NCBI GenBank assembly: GCA_950061135.1
Contig: CATLVU010000001.1
Span: forward strand, 16,049-80,048
Origin: an uncultured Oligoflexia bacterium
GTDB lineage: Bacteria; Bdellovibrionota; Bacteriovoracia; Bacteriovoracales; Bacteriovoracaceae
DNA: 64,000 nt
Direction of reading: 5' to 3'
A program made the position numbers and the translations under genes. Below are positions 1 to 8,849 of this stretch, one piece after another (within the stretch, counting starts at the first letter, position 1; every line of letters begins with the position of its first letter). Below the pieces are notes generated by a model. The model had not been told where the DNA came from. It saw only the letters and a list, made by a program, of their open reading frames with translations, and made no database searches.

Positions 1-336
1 AGACTTGCTACAACTGCGGTTATCGATTGGAATCCTATCCAACAATGGCATTCTAAATCATATGATGGCGGATCAAATCATGTAGGTTTTATGAATGAAG
101 AAGCAGATGAGTTAATGACCAAAGCAAAATTTATTCATGATCGAACGGAAAGAATAAAACTTTTAAGAAAAGTTGAGAGAATGATTGTAGAGGAGTATCC
201 AATGGTTTGGTTTAGTTATAAAGAAAGTACTATGTATGGTCATACTAACAGAATGAAAAAAGAAAAAGATACATATAAATACGGACTTGGAACTTCTTAC
301 TGGAAGTTTAAAGCTGAAGAAAGAGAAAAAATATAA
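1..336 (+). CDS. Peptide ABC transporter substrate-binding protein, C-terminal fragment
   Basis: This is the last 111 codons of a gene that begins before the window; frame 1 is open from base 1, so the ORF-track start at 91 is only an internal methionine. The sequence resembles the C-terminal end of family 5 solute-binding proteins (OppA/DppA), including an EEYPMVWFSY-like segment typical of the final lobe. Its stop codon overlaps the ATG of the permease gene that follows, as expected for an Opp/Dpp operon. The protein would bind oligopeptides or similar solutes in the periplasm. The substrate cannot be told from this fragment. Confidence 0.8.
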   Translation, partial: RLATTAVIDWNPIQQWHSKSYDGGSNHVGFMNEEADELMTKAKFIHDRTERIKLLRKVERMIVEEYPMVWFSYKESTMYGHTNRMKKEKDTYKYGLGTSYWKFKAEEREKI

Positions 337-1355
337 TGGGAAAATATTTATTTAGGCGTTTGTTACTAATGGTTCCAACTTTATTAGGAATTACACTAGT
401 TGTATTTTTTATCATTAATCTTGCTCCAGGCTCTCCCATTGAACAGCAGTTACAAGCTTTACAGTTCTCTGGTTCTGCTGATGCCCAATCAACTCGAGGT
501 GAAGCAACAGTTACTAAAGAAGTTTTAGATGCTTTAAAAAAACAATATGGTTTTGATAAGCCGGTTCATATTCGTTATTGGATTTGGTTAAAAAATATTG
601 CGACTCTAGACTTTGGTGAATCATTTACTTATGAAGAAGATGTTCTGGATGTCATTATTAGCAAATTTCCAGTTTCGTTGCAGTTTGGTTTGATGTCATT
701 TATTTTGAGTTATTTGATATCAATACCCTTAGGAGTATTAAAGGCGATCAAACACGGAAGTAAATTTGATTATTTATCTAGTTTTTTATTATTTGTCGCA
801 TACTCTATACCAGGCTTCATGCTAGCAATTCTCTTGATCGTCTTTCTTTCAGGAGATAGTTTCTTAGATATTTTTCCTGTCGGGGGATTGTACTCTGATT
901 TTTATGATGAGATGACTTGGTGGCAACAAATCTTAGATCGAATCCATCATTTTATATTGCCTTTAATTTGTTTTACGATCGGCTCTTATACACAACTTAC
1001 TTTATTGATGAAAAACTCTATTTTAGATGAAGTTAAAAAAGATTATGTTAGAACAGCAAGAGCGAAAGGCCTTGAGGAAAAAGTTGTTTATTTAAAACAC
1101 GCACTTCGAAATGCTTTGATACCAATTGTTACAGGTATTGGAGGGTTTCTTTCAATCTTCTTTGCTGGATCGTTACTTCTTGAAAAGATTTTTCAGCTAG
1201 ATGGGATTGGTCTTCTTGGCTTTAATTCAATTTTATCTCGTGACTACAACGTGATAATGGGCCTTGTTTTTATTCAAAGTTTATTGATGCTAATAGGTAA
1301 TATTATTTCAGATATCGCTTATGTCATTGTCGACCCAAGAATAGATTTTAATTAA
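336..1355 (+). CDS. Oligopeptide/dipeptide ABC transporter permease, OppB/DppB type
   Basis: This 339-residue inner-membrane permease starts MGKYLFRRLLLMVPTLLGI, the classic OppB/DppB N-terminus with its first membrane helix. An EAA-type coupling loop (YVRTARAKGL followed by HALRNALIPI, about residues 230-260) contacts the ATPase subunit. It ends in a motif like VDPRI, normal for the family. The start overlaps the stop of the binding-protein gene (TAATG), implying translational coupling, and the OppC partner follows after 10 bases. No ATPase genes lie downstream in this window, so they are upstream or elsewhere. Substrate range is not predictable from sequence. Confidence 0.93.
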   Translation: MGKYLFRRLLLMVPTLLGITLVVFFIINLAPGSPIEQQLQALQFSGSADAQSTRGEATVTKEVLDALKKQYGFDKPVHIRYWIWLKNIATLDFGESFTYEEDVLDVIISKFPVSLQFGLMSFILSYLISIPLGVLKAIKHGSKFDYLSSFLLFVAYSIPGFMLAILLIVFLSGDSFLDIFPVGGLYSDFYDEMTWWQQILDRIHHFILPLICFTIGSYTQLTLLMKNSILDEVKKDYVRTARAKGLEEKVVYLKHALRNALIPIVTGIGGFLSIFFAGSLLLEKIFQLDGIGLLGFNSILSRDYNVIMGLVFIQSLLMLIGNIISDIAYVIVDPRIDFN

Positions 1356-1365
1356 AGAGAAAAAT

Positions 1366-2382
1366 ATGATTGAGCAGTTTATAAAAAATGATGAAACCTT
1401 AAAAAAGTGGCGAGCTTTCAAATCTCATAAGACTGGATATTATTCTTTGTGGATTATCTTAGTTATGTGCTTGTTTAGCTTTACTGCCGAGTTCTGGGCG
1501 AATTCTAGACCAATTTTTTTGAGTTACCAAAATAAGACTTACTTCCCTGTGTTTAAGGAATACAGTGCAAAAGAATTTGGCGTCAAAGATAGCTTGGTAA
1601 TAGATTATAGAAATTTAAAATTAAGTGAGGGTGATACAATTGTATGGCCTATTATTAAATGGGACCCATATGAGTCCAATAAGAAAGTTGATGAATATCC
1701 TTCAGCTCCAAGTGCAAATAATTTATTTGGTACTGATGATAGAGGTAGAGATGTTTTTGCAAGACTATTATATGGACTTAGATATTCGATAACATATTCT
1801 GTTTTGGTTTGGGTTATAACATTTATTATTGCGCTCATCCTTGGTGGTATTCAAGGTTATAAGGGGGGCTGGGTTGATCTTCTGGGACAAAGAGTTACCG
1901 AAGTTTTATCAACTGTTCCACAACTGTTTTTATTAATAATTTTAATAGCGATATTTCAGCCTTCATTAACTTTGTTAGTGGTGATAACAAGTCTGTTTGG
2001 TTGGATTGGTATTTCTCAATATGTCAGGGCCGAGTTTTTAAAAAATAGAAGACAAGAGTATGTTGAGGCGGCAAGATCTTTAGGAGTAGGGCATGTTGGA
2101 ATTTTCTTAAAACATATTCTACCTAATTCTTTGTCTCCAATAATTACTTTCTCTCCCTTTGTTATCGCTGGGGGAATCACTGCTTTGGCCAGTTTAGATT
2201 ATCTTGGATTTGGTCTGACTCCTCCTACTCCTAGTTGGGGAGAGTTATTGGCCCAGGCACAAAATAATTTTACTATTGCTTGGTGGCTTGCTTTGTTTCC
2301 ATCACTGGCATTATTTTCAATTTTAACTATGTTTAATTTCGTTGGTGAAGCCGTTAGGGATGCCTTGGATCCAAGACTTTAG
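1366..2382 (+). CDS. Oligopeptide/dipeptide ABC transporter permease, OppC/DppC type
   Basis: This 338-residue protein is the second permease subunit of the same importer. It has an N-terminal cytoplasmic stretch and first helix, a periplasmic insert of roughly 80 residues, the family motif GTDDRGRDVFARLLYG (about 123-138), and an EAA loop (YVEAARSLGV with HILPNSLSPI, about 235-265). It ends DALDPRL, the expected OppC terminus. The larger insert between helices 1 and 2 resembles OppC proteins paired with long-loop OppB proteins. The gene overlaps the end of the convergent Crp-family gene by four bases. Confidence 0.93.
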   Translation: MIEQFIKNDETLKKWRAFKSHKTGYYSLWIILVMCLFSFTAEFWANSRPIFLSYQNKTYFPVFKEYSAKEFGVKDSLVIDYRNLKLSEGDTIVWPIIKWDPYESNKKVDEYPSAPSANNLFGTDDRGRDVFARLLYGLRYSITYSVLVWVITFIIALILGGIQGYKGGWVDLLGQRVTEVLSTVPQLFLLIILIAIFQPSLTLLVVITSLFGWIGISQYVRAEFLKNRRQEYVEAARSLGVGHVGIFLKHILPNSLSPIITFSPFVIAGGITALASLDYLGFGLTPPTPSWGELLAQAQNNFTIAWWLALFPSLALFSILTMFNFVGEAVRDALDPRL

Positions 2383-2957
2383 ATATCTCTAAGTAATCTA
2401 GAAAGCGAAGGCGGTTGAATCCCAAGATAAGATGCAAGATATGATTTTGGGATTCTTTTAACATCAATTCTTTCGTTATCAATAAACTTTTGCAGTCTTT
2501 CTTTGGCATTAAATTGAACAAACTCAATTTCTCTTTTAGTTTTAAACATATAGTTACGTAGTAAAACCTCGCGGTAAACTTCGCTCCAAATAGGATCGTG
2601 CTTCATTAGCCTTACAAACTCTTTGTATTTAATAGTGTAGATTTCACTTTCTTCAAGGGCCTGTACCGAAACCATTCTTTTAGAGTGTCCCCAAGTTAAA
2701 AAGAAGTCTAAAATAAAAGATCTTTCAGGAATAAAAGAATAAGTACGCTCATCACCTTCCTGATCAATAAGAAAGATTCTAAAAAGCCCAGAACTAACGA
2801 TCGCTACTTCATCACAGTGATCAAAATGTTGAAAAAAGAAATCACCTTTTTTAAGTTTTTTATGGGTAGTTATTTCTTCAATCTTGCCCCATTCAGAAAT
2901 TTCAGTTTGGGTCATAGATTGTAAAAAGTCTTTTGTATTTAAATCAAATTTAGTCAT
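2379..2957 (-). CDS. Crp/Fnr-family transcriptional regulator
   Basis: This 192-residue protein has a cyclic-nucleotide-binding beta-roll (about residues 20-125, with GDFFFQHFDHCDEVAIVSSGLF) and a short C-terminal helix-turn-helix (SYLASYLGIQPPSLSRLLRDI). It lacks the clustered cysteines of Fnr and a clear cAMP-contacting arginine motif, so the effector is unknown. The compact HTH resembles small Crp-like regulators that sense membrane or redox signals. It lies 11 bases downstream of the HtrA-like protease gene on the same strand and is probably cotranscribed with it, which hints at a shared envelope-stress role, though this is inference. Confidence 0.85.
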   Translation of the reverse strand: MTKFDLNTKDFLQSMTQTEISEWGKIEEITTHKKLKKGDFFFQHFDHCDEVAIVSSGLFRIFLIDQEGDERTYSFIPERSFILDFFLTWGHSKRMVSVQALEESEIYTIKYKEFVRLMKHDPIWSEVYREVLLRNYMFKTKREIEFVQFNAKERLQKFIDNERIDVKRIPKSYLASYLGIQPPSLSRLLRDI

Positions 2958-2968
2958 TAATTGCCTTC

Positions 2969-4018
2969 TTATAAAGCTTGTAGCTTCACTTTCAATTTCT
3001 TTTTCTTATCATCTCTAAGGTATTCAACTGTTATAGTATCACCAATTTTGTACTTGCCAACTTCTTGATAGATATCATCCTTTGTATTCACCTCAACACC
3101 ATTTACTTTTAAAATAACATCACCAAGATATATTCGGCCAAAGCGATCACGCATCATTCCTTTAAGTCCTGCTATACCGGCAGCTCCATCAGGATCAACA
3201 AATGAAAGCACCACGCCTTTATCTCCAACATAACGATATTTAATTTCATCATCCAGCACTCCTATTCCCAGTCCAGGCCTGATGACTTTACCATGCTCAA
3301 TAAGCTGAGGTACGATTTTAGAGACTGTATCAACTGGAACTGCAAAACCAAGCCCTGCACTGGTAGCAGAAGTAGAAACAATCATTGTATTTACACCAAT
3401 AAGATGCCCGTTAGAGTTGAGTAATGGCCCACCAGAATTTCCTCTATTGATCGCAGCATCAGTTTGGATCATATTGTGAATCTTTACACCACCAATACCA
3501 TCCATTTTTCTCTCTAGGGCAGAAATAATACCTTTTGAGATTGAATGATCAAAACCAAACGGGTTTCCAATTGCTAATGCCATTTGGCCGACTTGTAAAT
3601 CCTTTGAAGTTCCAACTTTTATAGGTCTAAGATCATCAGGCATTGTTTCAAGTTTTAAAACAGCAATATCTTTTGTGGGTGCAACACCTACAACTTTAGC
3701 TTTATATTGCTTAGAGTTTTTTCTAAAAGTAACCATAAAATTATCCCCGCCTTGGACAACGTGATAATTTGTTACAATATGACCTTTAGTATCCCAAACA
3801 AACCCCGTACCAGTACCCTGTGGAACTTCGACTTTTCCGTAAAAGAAACTATCAGCAACTCTAATATTTGAGACGTTTACTACCGAATCTACGTTTGACT
3901 TGTAGATTTCAATAACTTTATTTTCAACAGGAAGCAGCTTTTTGTTAGTATCTTGCTTCACTTCCACAGCATGACAATTAACTAAAAATAGAGAAAAAAT
4001 AATCGCTAAAAATTTCAT
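2969..4018 (-). CDS. HtrA/DegP-like trypsin-type serine protease with one PDZ domain
   Basis: The protein is a periplasmic quality-control protease of the S1C family. Taking the ATG at 4018 (349 residues), which has an AAAGGA ribosome site seven bases upstream, gives a signal peptide; the ORF-track start at 4048 adds ten residues without such support. The catalytic triad is visible as His86 (TNYHVV), Asp117 (TKDIAVLKL) and Ser195 (NRGNSGGPL). One PDZ domain follows at about 240-345, so it resembles DegS or short HtrA proteins rather than two-PDZ DegP. A cysteine at the signal-peptide end (LVNC) might be lipidated, but Asn at -1 is unusual. A Crp-like gene follows. Confidence 0.9.
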   Translation of the reverse strand: MKFLAIIFSLFLVNCHAVEVKQDTNKKLLPVENKVIEIYKSNVDSVVNVSNIRVADSFFYGKVEVPQGTGTGFVWDTKGHIVTNYHVVQGGDNFMVTFRKNSKQYKAKVVGVAPTKDIAVLKLETMPDDLRPIKVGTSKDLQVGQMALAIGNPFGFDHSISKGIISALERKMDGIGGVKIHNMIQTDAAINRGNSGGPLLNSNGHLIGVNTMIVSTSATSAGLGFAVPVDTVSKIVPQLIEHGKVIRPGLGIGVLDDEIKYRYVGDKGVVLSFVDPDGAAGIAGLKGMMRDRFGRIYLGDVILKVNGVEVNTKDDIYQEVGKYKIGDTITVEYLRDDKKKKLKVKLQAL

Positions 4019-4108
4019 AGAAAATCCTTTCTTAATTGAGCTTTGCATTGTTTTTATATCCAGTTATATTAGTAAAATTCACGTAAAAATTCTAGCAAGG
4101 ATTAAAAA

Positions 4109-5020
4109 ATGGAGCAGAGTGACAATATAGCTTTTTATAATAGATATTCTCAGAATATTGATTATGAGAAAATTTACGGCAAAAAAGCGATAGAATTTGT
4201 TTATGAAAATAAAATAGGCCAAATGCTACTACCTATTGTTACAAGTTCGACAGTTAGTAAGGTATATGGCCATCTACAAAATACAAAATACTCCGCTAAA
4301 AAAGTTCCTGAATTTATTAAAAGTTATAATATTCAAATTAATGAATTTGAGAAGGGAAGTAATCGTTTAAAACCTATTGAAGAGTCTTATATAAACTTTA
4401 ATGAATTCTTTATAAGAAAGTATAAAAAAGGATTACGAAGCTTTCCTGAGGTATCAGATGAATTAGGAGCTCCTGCAGAAGGAAGATATTTTGGGTATTC
4501 AAAAGTGGATGCTAACACCAAAATCCCTGTGAAGGGTAAGTTCTTATCGGTTCAAAACTTGTTATTAGATGAGCGCTTCTTTGAGCCCTTCATCGATGGA
4601 CCATTGGTTATTTCAAGACTATGTCCCGTAGATTATCATCGTTATCACTATCCTGATGATGGCTCTACTGTTGATTCATATACAATTCCAGGAGAGCTAC
4701 ATTCAGTGAATCCGATGGCCCTAAGTTTTAAAGAGGATATTTTTATTAAAAATGAGAGAAGAGTTTCTATTTTAGAGACAAAAAACTTTGGAACAATGGC
4801 CTATATTGAAGTCGGCGCAACTTGTGTAGGGAAAATTGTTCAATCCCACGATGAAGATATTGAGTTTATACGAGGACAAGAAAAAGGTTATTTTCTATTT
4901 GGTGGAAGTACTGTCATCATTCTCGGTGAAAAGGGAAGGTGGGCGCCAAGCTCTGACATTCTCAACAATACACAGAACGGTATTGAAACTTATATCAGAC
5001 TTGGCGATAAGATAAATTAA
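4109..5020 (+). CDS. psd: Phosphatidylserine decarboxylase proenzyme
   Basis: The enzyme converts phosphatidylserine to phosphatidylethanolamine at the inner membrane. The 303-residue proenzyme has the self-cleavage motif FLFGGST, with Ser267 expected to become the pyruvoyl group. It also has the conserved RLCPVDYHRYHYPDDG segment and the VGATCVGKIVQ region near the cleavage site. Length and the GGST rather than LGST motif fit the longer, Clostridium-type PSD subgroup. The ATG has an AAGGA site eight bases upstream. It is divergent from the HtrA-like gene and overlaps the convergent lipoprotein gene by four bases at the 3' end. Confidence 0.95.
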   Translation: MEQSDNIAFYNRYSQNIDYEKIYGKKAIEFVYENKIGQMLLPIVTSSTVSKVYGHLQNTKYSAKKVPEFIKSYNIQINEFEKGSNRLKPIEESYINFNEFFIRKYKKGLRSFPEVSDELGAPAEGRYFGYSKVDANTKIPVKGKFLSVQNLLLDERFFEPFIDGPLVISRLCPVDYHRYHYPDDGSTVDSYTIPGELHSVNPMALSFKEDIFIKNERRVSILETKNFGTMAYIEVGATCVGKIVQSHDEDIEFIRGQEKGYFLFGGSTVIILGEKGRWAPSSDILNNTQNGIETYIRLGDKIN

Positions 5021-6444
5021 AAATTACTCAAACTTTTAATTTTTAAAGATAGGTTTAGATCGGAATAGCGATAAAATGTTTTTTTACGCTTACTAATTTC
5101 ATGTTTTGAGTCGCATTTATATTTATGAACTCCACTTTCATATTTTTTGTTATTTTTAAAAGAGATATGAAAACTTAAGTTGTTCTCTCTTCTCGCCTCA
5201 AGACTGGTAAAAAAAGATTTAAATTCTTTGTAATAGACTGTACGACTATTGATATGAAATTGAAGGTATTTATCAATATTTTTGGCAGTAAGTTTGATAG
5301 TTTTACTTTCTTGATGTGTTTGAGTGATAGAACATTTAATTTTTTTTATATAATCTCGCTCTAGCCCATCCATGTGGATTGAGATTGTTTTTCTTTTCGT
5401 TTGAGTTATTGCACTTGAAAGTTTAAAGCTACCATGAATAATGACATCTGCCTTGGATAGGTTCTTAAGAGAAAGAGTCTTTGGAAGCTTACGATACGTT
5501 TTTGTGTAAGTCTTATTCCAAGATGCGTACTTAATAATTTCAGACTTTTTAATGTAAATGAGTTGTAGATTATCGAGAGGCGTAGGTTTAAAATTTGTTT
5601 TTTGATTTTTTCTATTTAATAAGATCCAATAACTAGGGTCCTTTATTCTAGAGGATTGTACTTTGTTTAGAAATGAGTTATTTTTTTTACCAACACTTAG
5701 TATTTCTGACTCTTTATTAAACTTAATCTCAGGGTAGATTTCTCTTAGCCCTTCTTGGAGAGTTAGCTTGCTGGATACTGAATATGATTTTAGTTTTCCA
5801 TCAAAGATTGTGACTTTATAGGTGTTGTTGTTAACACTTTTTTCAAATTCGCTAAAATGTTGTTCATTCTTATTACGTTCAAAAATAAAGTCCTGAACTG
5901 TAGCAATCATAGTATTTGATAATAATTTATTTGCAACGACTACTTCTTCTTGTTTTGGTAAGATATTGAAATAGGAATTTTTTATAGTTTGATACTTGAG
6001 AATGAAACTTGAATTCTTGGTGTCTCTAATTCTAAGGTTTTGCTTAAAGGTCGATGTGTTAAAACGCGTATTCTTTTCAACTCCACTTATAGTAAAGGAA
6101 TGAGGATCAGGTAAATTAAACCTTACTTCAGGCTTTTGAATCTGTTTGAAAAGATCAGTATAAAAAACAGTTCTGTTTAATGTCGTTTTATTTACTTTAA
6201 GCGACCGTGTTTTATTTTGGCTCTCTTGCTCTATATCTAAATCAATTGAGTATTGAGGGTAGTCAGCAATATAAGGATTCGGATCATTTTTACTTGTAAG
6301 AAAATCACCATCGATATCATCTGCGATAATTTTTTGAGGCCCAGGATTGGATGAATAGGAATATGTACCATTTCCTGTTTTATTGTTTTTGCCACAAGCA
6401 ATAAATAAACTAGTAGTTAAGAATAGAATTACAAATGTTTTCAT
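5017..6444 (-). CDS. Predicted lipoprotein of unknown function, last gene of sigma54-linked operon
   Basis: I do not recognise this 475-residue family. It starts with a signal peptide and lipobox ending FIAC (Cys17), followed by a Gly/Ser/Asn-rich linker and an Asp-rich stretch, DDIDGDFLTSKNDPNPY, resembling the calcium-binding loops of thrombospondin type 3 repeats. The rest is Lys/Ser/Thr-rich, probably beta-rich, with only two further cysteines near the C-terminus that could pair. The ATG has a GGGGAG site and lies inside the end of the upstream gene, so the three genes 7237-5017 form an operon. The sigma54 promoter ahead of that operon makes this a regulated surface or periplasmic lipoprotein. 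Confidence 0.8.
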   Translation of the reverse strand: MKTFVILFLTTSLFIACGKNNKTGNGTYSYSSNPGPQKIIADDIDGDFLTSKNDPNPYIADYPQYSIDLDIEQESQNKTRSLKVNKTTLNRTVFYTDLFKQIQKPEVRFNLPDPHSFTISGVEKNTRFNTSTFKQNLRIRDTKNSSFILKYQTIKNSYFNILPKQEEVVVANKLLSNTMIATVQDFIFERNKNEQHFSEFEKSVNNNTYKVTIFDGKLKSYSVSSKLTLQEGLREIYPEIKFNKESEILSVGKKNNSFLNKVQSSRIKDPSYWILLNRKNQKTNFKPTPLDNLQLIYIKKSEIIKYASWNKTYTKTYRKLPKTLSLKNLSKADVIIHGSFKLSSAITQTKRKTISIHMDGLERDYIKKIKCSITQTHQESKTIKLTAKNIDKYLQFHINSRTVYYKEFKSFFTSLEARRENNLSFHISFKNNKKYESGVHKYKCDSKHEISKRKKTFYRYSDLNLSLKIKSLSNF

Positions 6445-6889
6445 AGCTATCTTCTCCCCAGAAAATAATTTTTTTTGATGATGTTTTTTTGTTTTTTGAA
6501 TCTAATGAGTCTAAAAAAGAGTTTAAATTATATAGCAAGCCTCTAAATATTTTTTCCTCAGAGCTATTCATATAGACTTTTTTTAGCTGAAATGTTTTTT
6601 GATCATTCTCAAGCCTGTTTCTAATACAGGTTTGAGTAATATCGGTAAGCTCATTGTGGAGGCTGTCTATTGTATTGAAGTTTAGTGCAAGGTCGTTTTC
6701 TATATTTTCCGCTAATGTATAACCCTGATGAGTGTTAATAACTAATTCTTTTGTTATTAGTTCAAATAATGAGCTCTCAAGTATAGATCGTTGCAGTTTA
6801 GTATTAATTTGAAGTTCTTCAAGAGTGAATGTCTTTTTTTGAATTGTTTCGATGATAAGTCTATCAATAATTGTAAGTGAATTGTTCAT
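6410..6889 (-). CDS. Hypothetical protein with winged-helix-like N-terminus
   Basis: This 159-residue protein has an N-terminal segment of about 60 residues (IIETIQKKTFTLEELQINTKLQRSI...) that reads like a winged helix-turn-helix: three helices, then a short hairpin (ELVINTHQGYTL). The remaining 100 residues look helical with no recognisable motif. It has an AAGGA ribosome site six bases before the ATG, nine bases after the previous gene, and its 3' end overlaps the lipoprotein gene by 35 bases. It could be a small DNA-binding regulator or adaptor of the operon. The assignment of the fold is from pattern only. Confidence 0.7.
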   Translation of the reverse strand: MNNSLTIIDRLIIETIQKKTFTLEELQINTKLQRSILESSLFELITKELVINTHQGYTLAENIENDLALNFNTIDSLHNELTDITQTCIRNRLENDQKTFQLKKVYMNSSEEKIFRGLLYNLNSFLDSLDSKNKKTSSKKIIFWGEDSYENICNSILNY

Positions 6890-6898
6890 ACGATGTCC

Positions 6899-7237
6899 TT
6901 AGGCTAATTGTTGATTTAGATAACGAAGATTATTATTTTTTACGTTGTGGATTTGGATTGCTTGCGCCATTTGTCCCATAATATAAGCGATTTTTTTATC
7001 AGAAAGGCACTCAAGACTTTGCTTTGACAGGTTCATGAATTGATTAATTGTCGGGGCTTGTGAGTTATTTAATAAAGCGTTTTCAAATGCTTCAAATTCT
7101 TTTAGCTTCATTTCACTTCCGTTTATTATTCTAAACACTCGAGTGAGTTGAATACCTGTTTTTTCCGATGTCTCTCTTAGAGGTTCATCAGGAAAGGCTA
7201 ATCTGTAGCGGTGTAAAATTGATGATTGTAAACTCAT
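6899..7237 (-). CDS. Hypothetical small HTH-like protein, first gene of sigma54-linked operon
   Basis: This 112-residue protein contains LRETSEKTGIQLTRVFRIINGSEMKLKEFEAFENAL (quoted in parts: a repressor-like HTH pattern of TSEKTGIQ then LTRVFRIING), similar to the XRE-type helix-turn-helix layout, followed by a mostly helical C-terminal half. The ATG has a strong AAGGAG site and lies 33 bases downstream of the -12 element of a near-perfect sigma54 promoter. It is the first gene of the operon running to the lipoprotein at 5017. A role as an autoregulator is possible; the family is not one I can name. Confidence 0.72.
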   Translation of the reverse strand: MSLQSSILHRYRLAFPDEPLRETSEKTGIQLTRVFRIINGSEMKLKEFEAFENALLNNSQAPTINQFMNLSKQSLECLSDKKIAYIMGQMAQAIQIHNVKNNNLRYLNQQLA

Positions 7238-7269
7238 GCTTTTCTCCTTGTTGTTTTGGAAAAGCTATG

Positions 7270-7286
7270 AGCAATACTTGTGCCAA
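7270..7286 (-). promoter_or_regulatory. Sigma54 (-24/-12) promoter for the 7237-5017 operon
   Basis: On the minus strand the sequence reads TTGGCACAAGTATTGCT. This matches the RpoN consensus YTGGCACG-N4-TTGCW with the GG and GC dinucleotides exactly 12 bases apart. The -12 element lies about 33 bases upstream of the ATG of the first operon gene, leaving room for a short leader with an AAGGAG ribosome site. It sits in the 50-base gap just after the stop codon of the sigma54 activator gene. Confidence 0.88.
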
Positions 7287-7287
7287 G

Positions 7288-8622
7288 TTAGTGGTGCATT
7301 GTTTCAAAAATACGATAAAATGCTGAAGAAGAAATTTTAAGTTCTCTAATTACGTGAGTAATTTTTCCTTTGTGCTTTAACATTGAACTTTTTACACACT
7401 CTTCTTCAATTGTTCGCATAAAGTCTCGAAGACCATTTTGTTGTATGAAGTTTATTTGTGCAGGTGTTAAAAGTTGATTTGATCGCAAATTAATTTGTGT
7501 CGAGCAAGGTAGAATATCTTCAGCATCTATGATCCCTTCTGAGTTGAGGGTTAAAATATCGATAAACTTTTTTAGCTCTCGAATATTTCCAGGCCATTGC
7601 TTATCTATTATTTTTTCAAGGGCCTCTTCTTTTAGAACAACTCTTCGAGGTGATTGTTTTAAAAAGTATTTTACCAGTAGTGGGATGTCTTTTTTTCTCT
7701 CTCTGAGGGGAGGAATATTAAGGTTTAGTCCTGAAATTCTGTAGTACAAATCTTGTCTGAATTTGCCATTGGCTATTTTTTCAAACAGGTTTTCACATGT
7801 TGCTGTTATGAGGGTGAATCGACTTTGAATAACTTGATTTGAACCAACAGGACTGAAGCTTCCTGTTTCTATTGCTTGTAAGATTTTTTGTTGCATAGAC
7901 TGTGACATTGTTGCAATTTCATCTAAAAACAATGTGCCATTATGGGCCTGTTCCAGCTTTCCCTTTTTCTGTGAAGTTGCTCCTGTAAAAGCACCTTTTT
8001 CATGGCCAAAAAGTTCAGACTCTATTAAATTCTCAGAAATTTCTGAGCAATTCAGATGTATAAATGGGGCATTGTCTGGATAATTATGTGAATGAAGAAA
8101 ACGTCCAAGTATACTTTTACCAACTCCCGTTTCTCCTGTGATCAAGATTGTTTTTTCCCTTAAATCAATTTTACATAAGTTTTCGATTTGTTTTTTAAGT
8201 CCAGAGTGCTGAGTAATATAATTTTCTGAAAATAATTTCTCTAGCGGAGAGTCCTGATATTGTTTGATAAATTTTTGAATATAGGGTTTTAAGTGGGAGT
8301 TAAAACTCCGCTTTGCTAAAAAATGATTACAACCACTTAGGTAAGCTTTTTCTATTATTTTCTCATCAGTCTGTGAGCTAAGTGTGATTGTGTGGATTTT
8401 TTTGCTTTTAGCATATTTAAGAATTTCAATACCGGCTTCAGGTCCATCGATATGCATATCAACTAGGGCCAGGTCAAAATGATTATTTTGAAGCAGCTTA
8501 TGAGCTTTTAGACGGTCATCTGCTTCTGTGAATACTGCGATATCACTTAACACTGTCTTAACAGCATGGCGAAAGTATTTATCATCATCGACTAATAATA
8601 TGTGGATTGTGCCTCTTGTCAT
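7288..8622 (-). CDS. Sigma54-dependent response regulator (REC-AAA+-Fis HTH)
   Basis: This 444-residue NtrC-family enhancer-binding protein activates RpoN promoters when phosphorylated. The receiver domain (5-120) has the acidic pocket (LVDDD), phospho-acceptor Asp55, a Ser in LSS and the conserved Lys in LAKR. The AAA+ domain has Walker A GETGVGKS (163-170), the sigma54-contacting GAFTGA loop (210-215), Walker B LFLDEI (231-236) and the arginine-finger segment FRQDLYYRI. A Fis-type HTH ends the protein. No histidine kinase gene lies nearby, so its partner is elsewhere. Sigma54 promoters lie immediately on both sides of the gene (7270-7286 and 8850-8866), making their genes the likely targets. 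Confidence 0.95.
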   Translation of the reverse strand: MTRGTIHILLVDDDKYFRHAVKTVLSDIAVFTEADDRLKAHKLLQNNHFDLALVDMHIDGPEAGIEILKYAKSKKIHTITLSSQTDEKIIEKAYLSGCNHFLAKRSFNSHLKPYIQKFIKQYQDSPLEKLFSENYITQHSGLKKQIENLCKIDLREKTILITGETGVGKSILGRFLHSHNYPDNAPFIHLNCSEISENLIESELFGHEKGAFTGATSQKKGKLEQAHNGTLFLDEIATMSQSMQQKILQAIETGSFSPVGSNQVIQSRFTLITATCENLFEKIANGKFRQDLYYRISGLNLNIPPLRERKKDIPLLVKYFLKQSPRRVVLKEEALEKIIDKQWPGNIRELKKFIDILTLNSEGIIDAEDILPCSTQINLRSNQLLTPAQINFIQQNGLRDFMRTIEEECVKSSMLKHKGKITHVIRELKISSSAFYRIFETMHH

Positions 8623-8644
8623 TGGGCGATATTGCCACGGATTT

Positions 8645-8678
8645 ATTCGGAAACCAAATATTATATTTGAATTCGGAA
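8645..8678. repeat. Direct repeat ATTCGGAA x2, candidate activator-binding sites
   Basis: Two identical ATTCGGAA octamers start at 8645 and 8671, 26 bases apart, just upstream of the sigma54 activator gene. They are about 175-205 bases upstream of the plus-strand sigma54 promoter, a usual distance for enhancer sites. I found no copy near the other sigma54 promoter, so this remains tentative. The rest of the 290-base gap 8623-8912 is AT-rich. Confidence 0.35.
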
Positions 8679-8849
8679 TATTTTATAAGATTTAAACTGC
8701 CCTACTTAATTGGTGTTGAGGATAGGAAAAGCTAAATATTTACGAAGATATACATAAATACATTGTGGCTGCTAATTTTATATTAATAATAATCAATGAT
8801 TCTAACTATCTAATAATAAATTAACACCATTCTTGTAGGTCAGTTTGTG

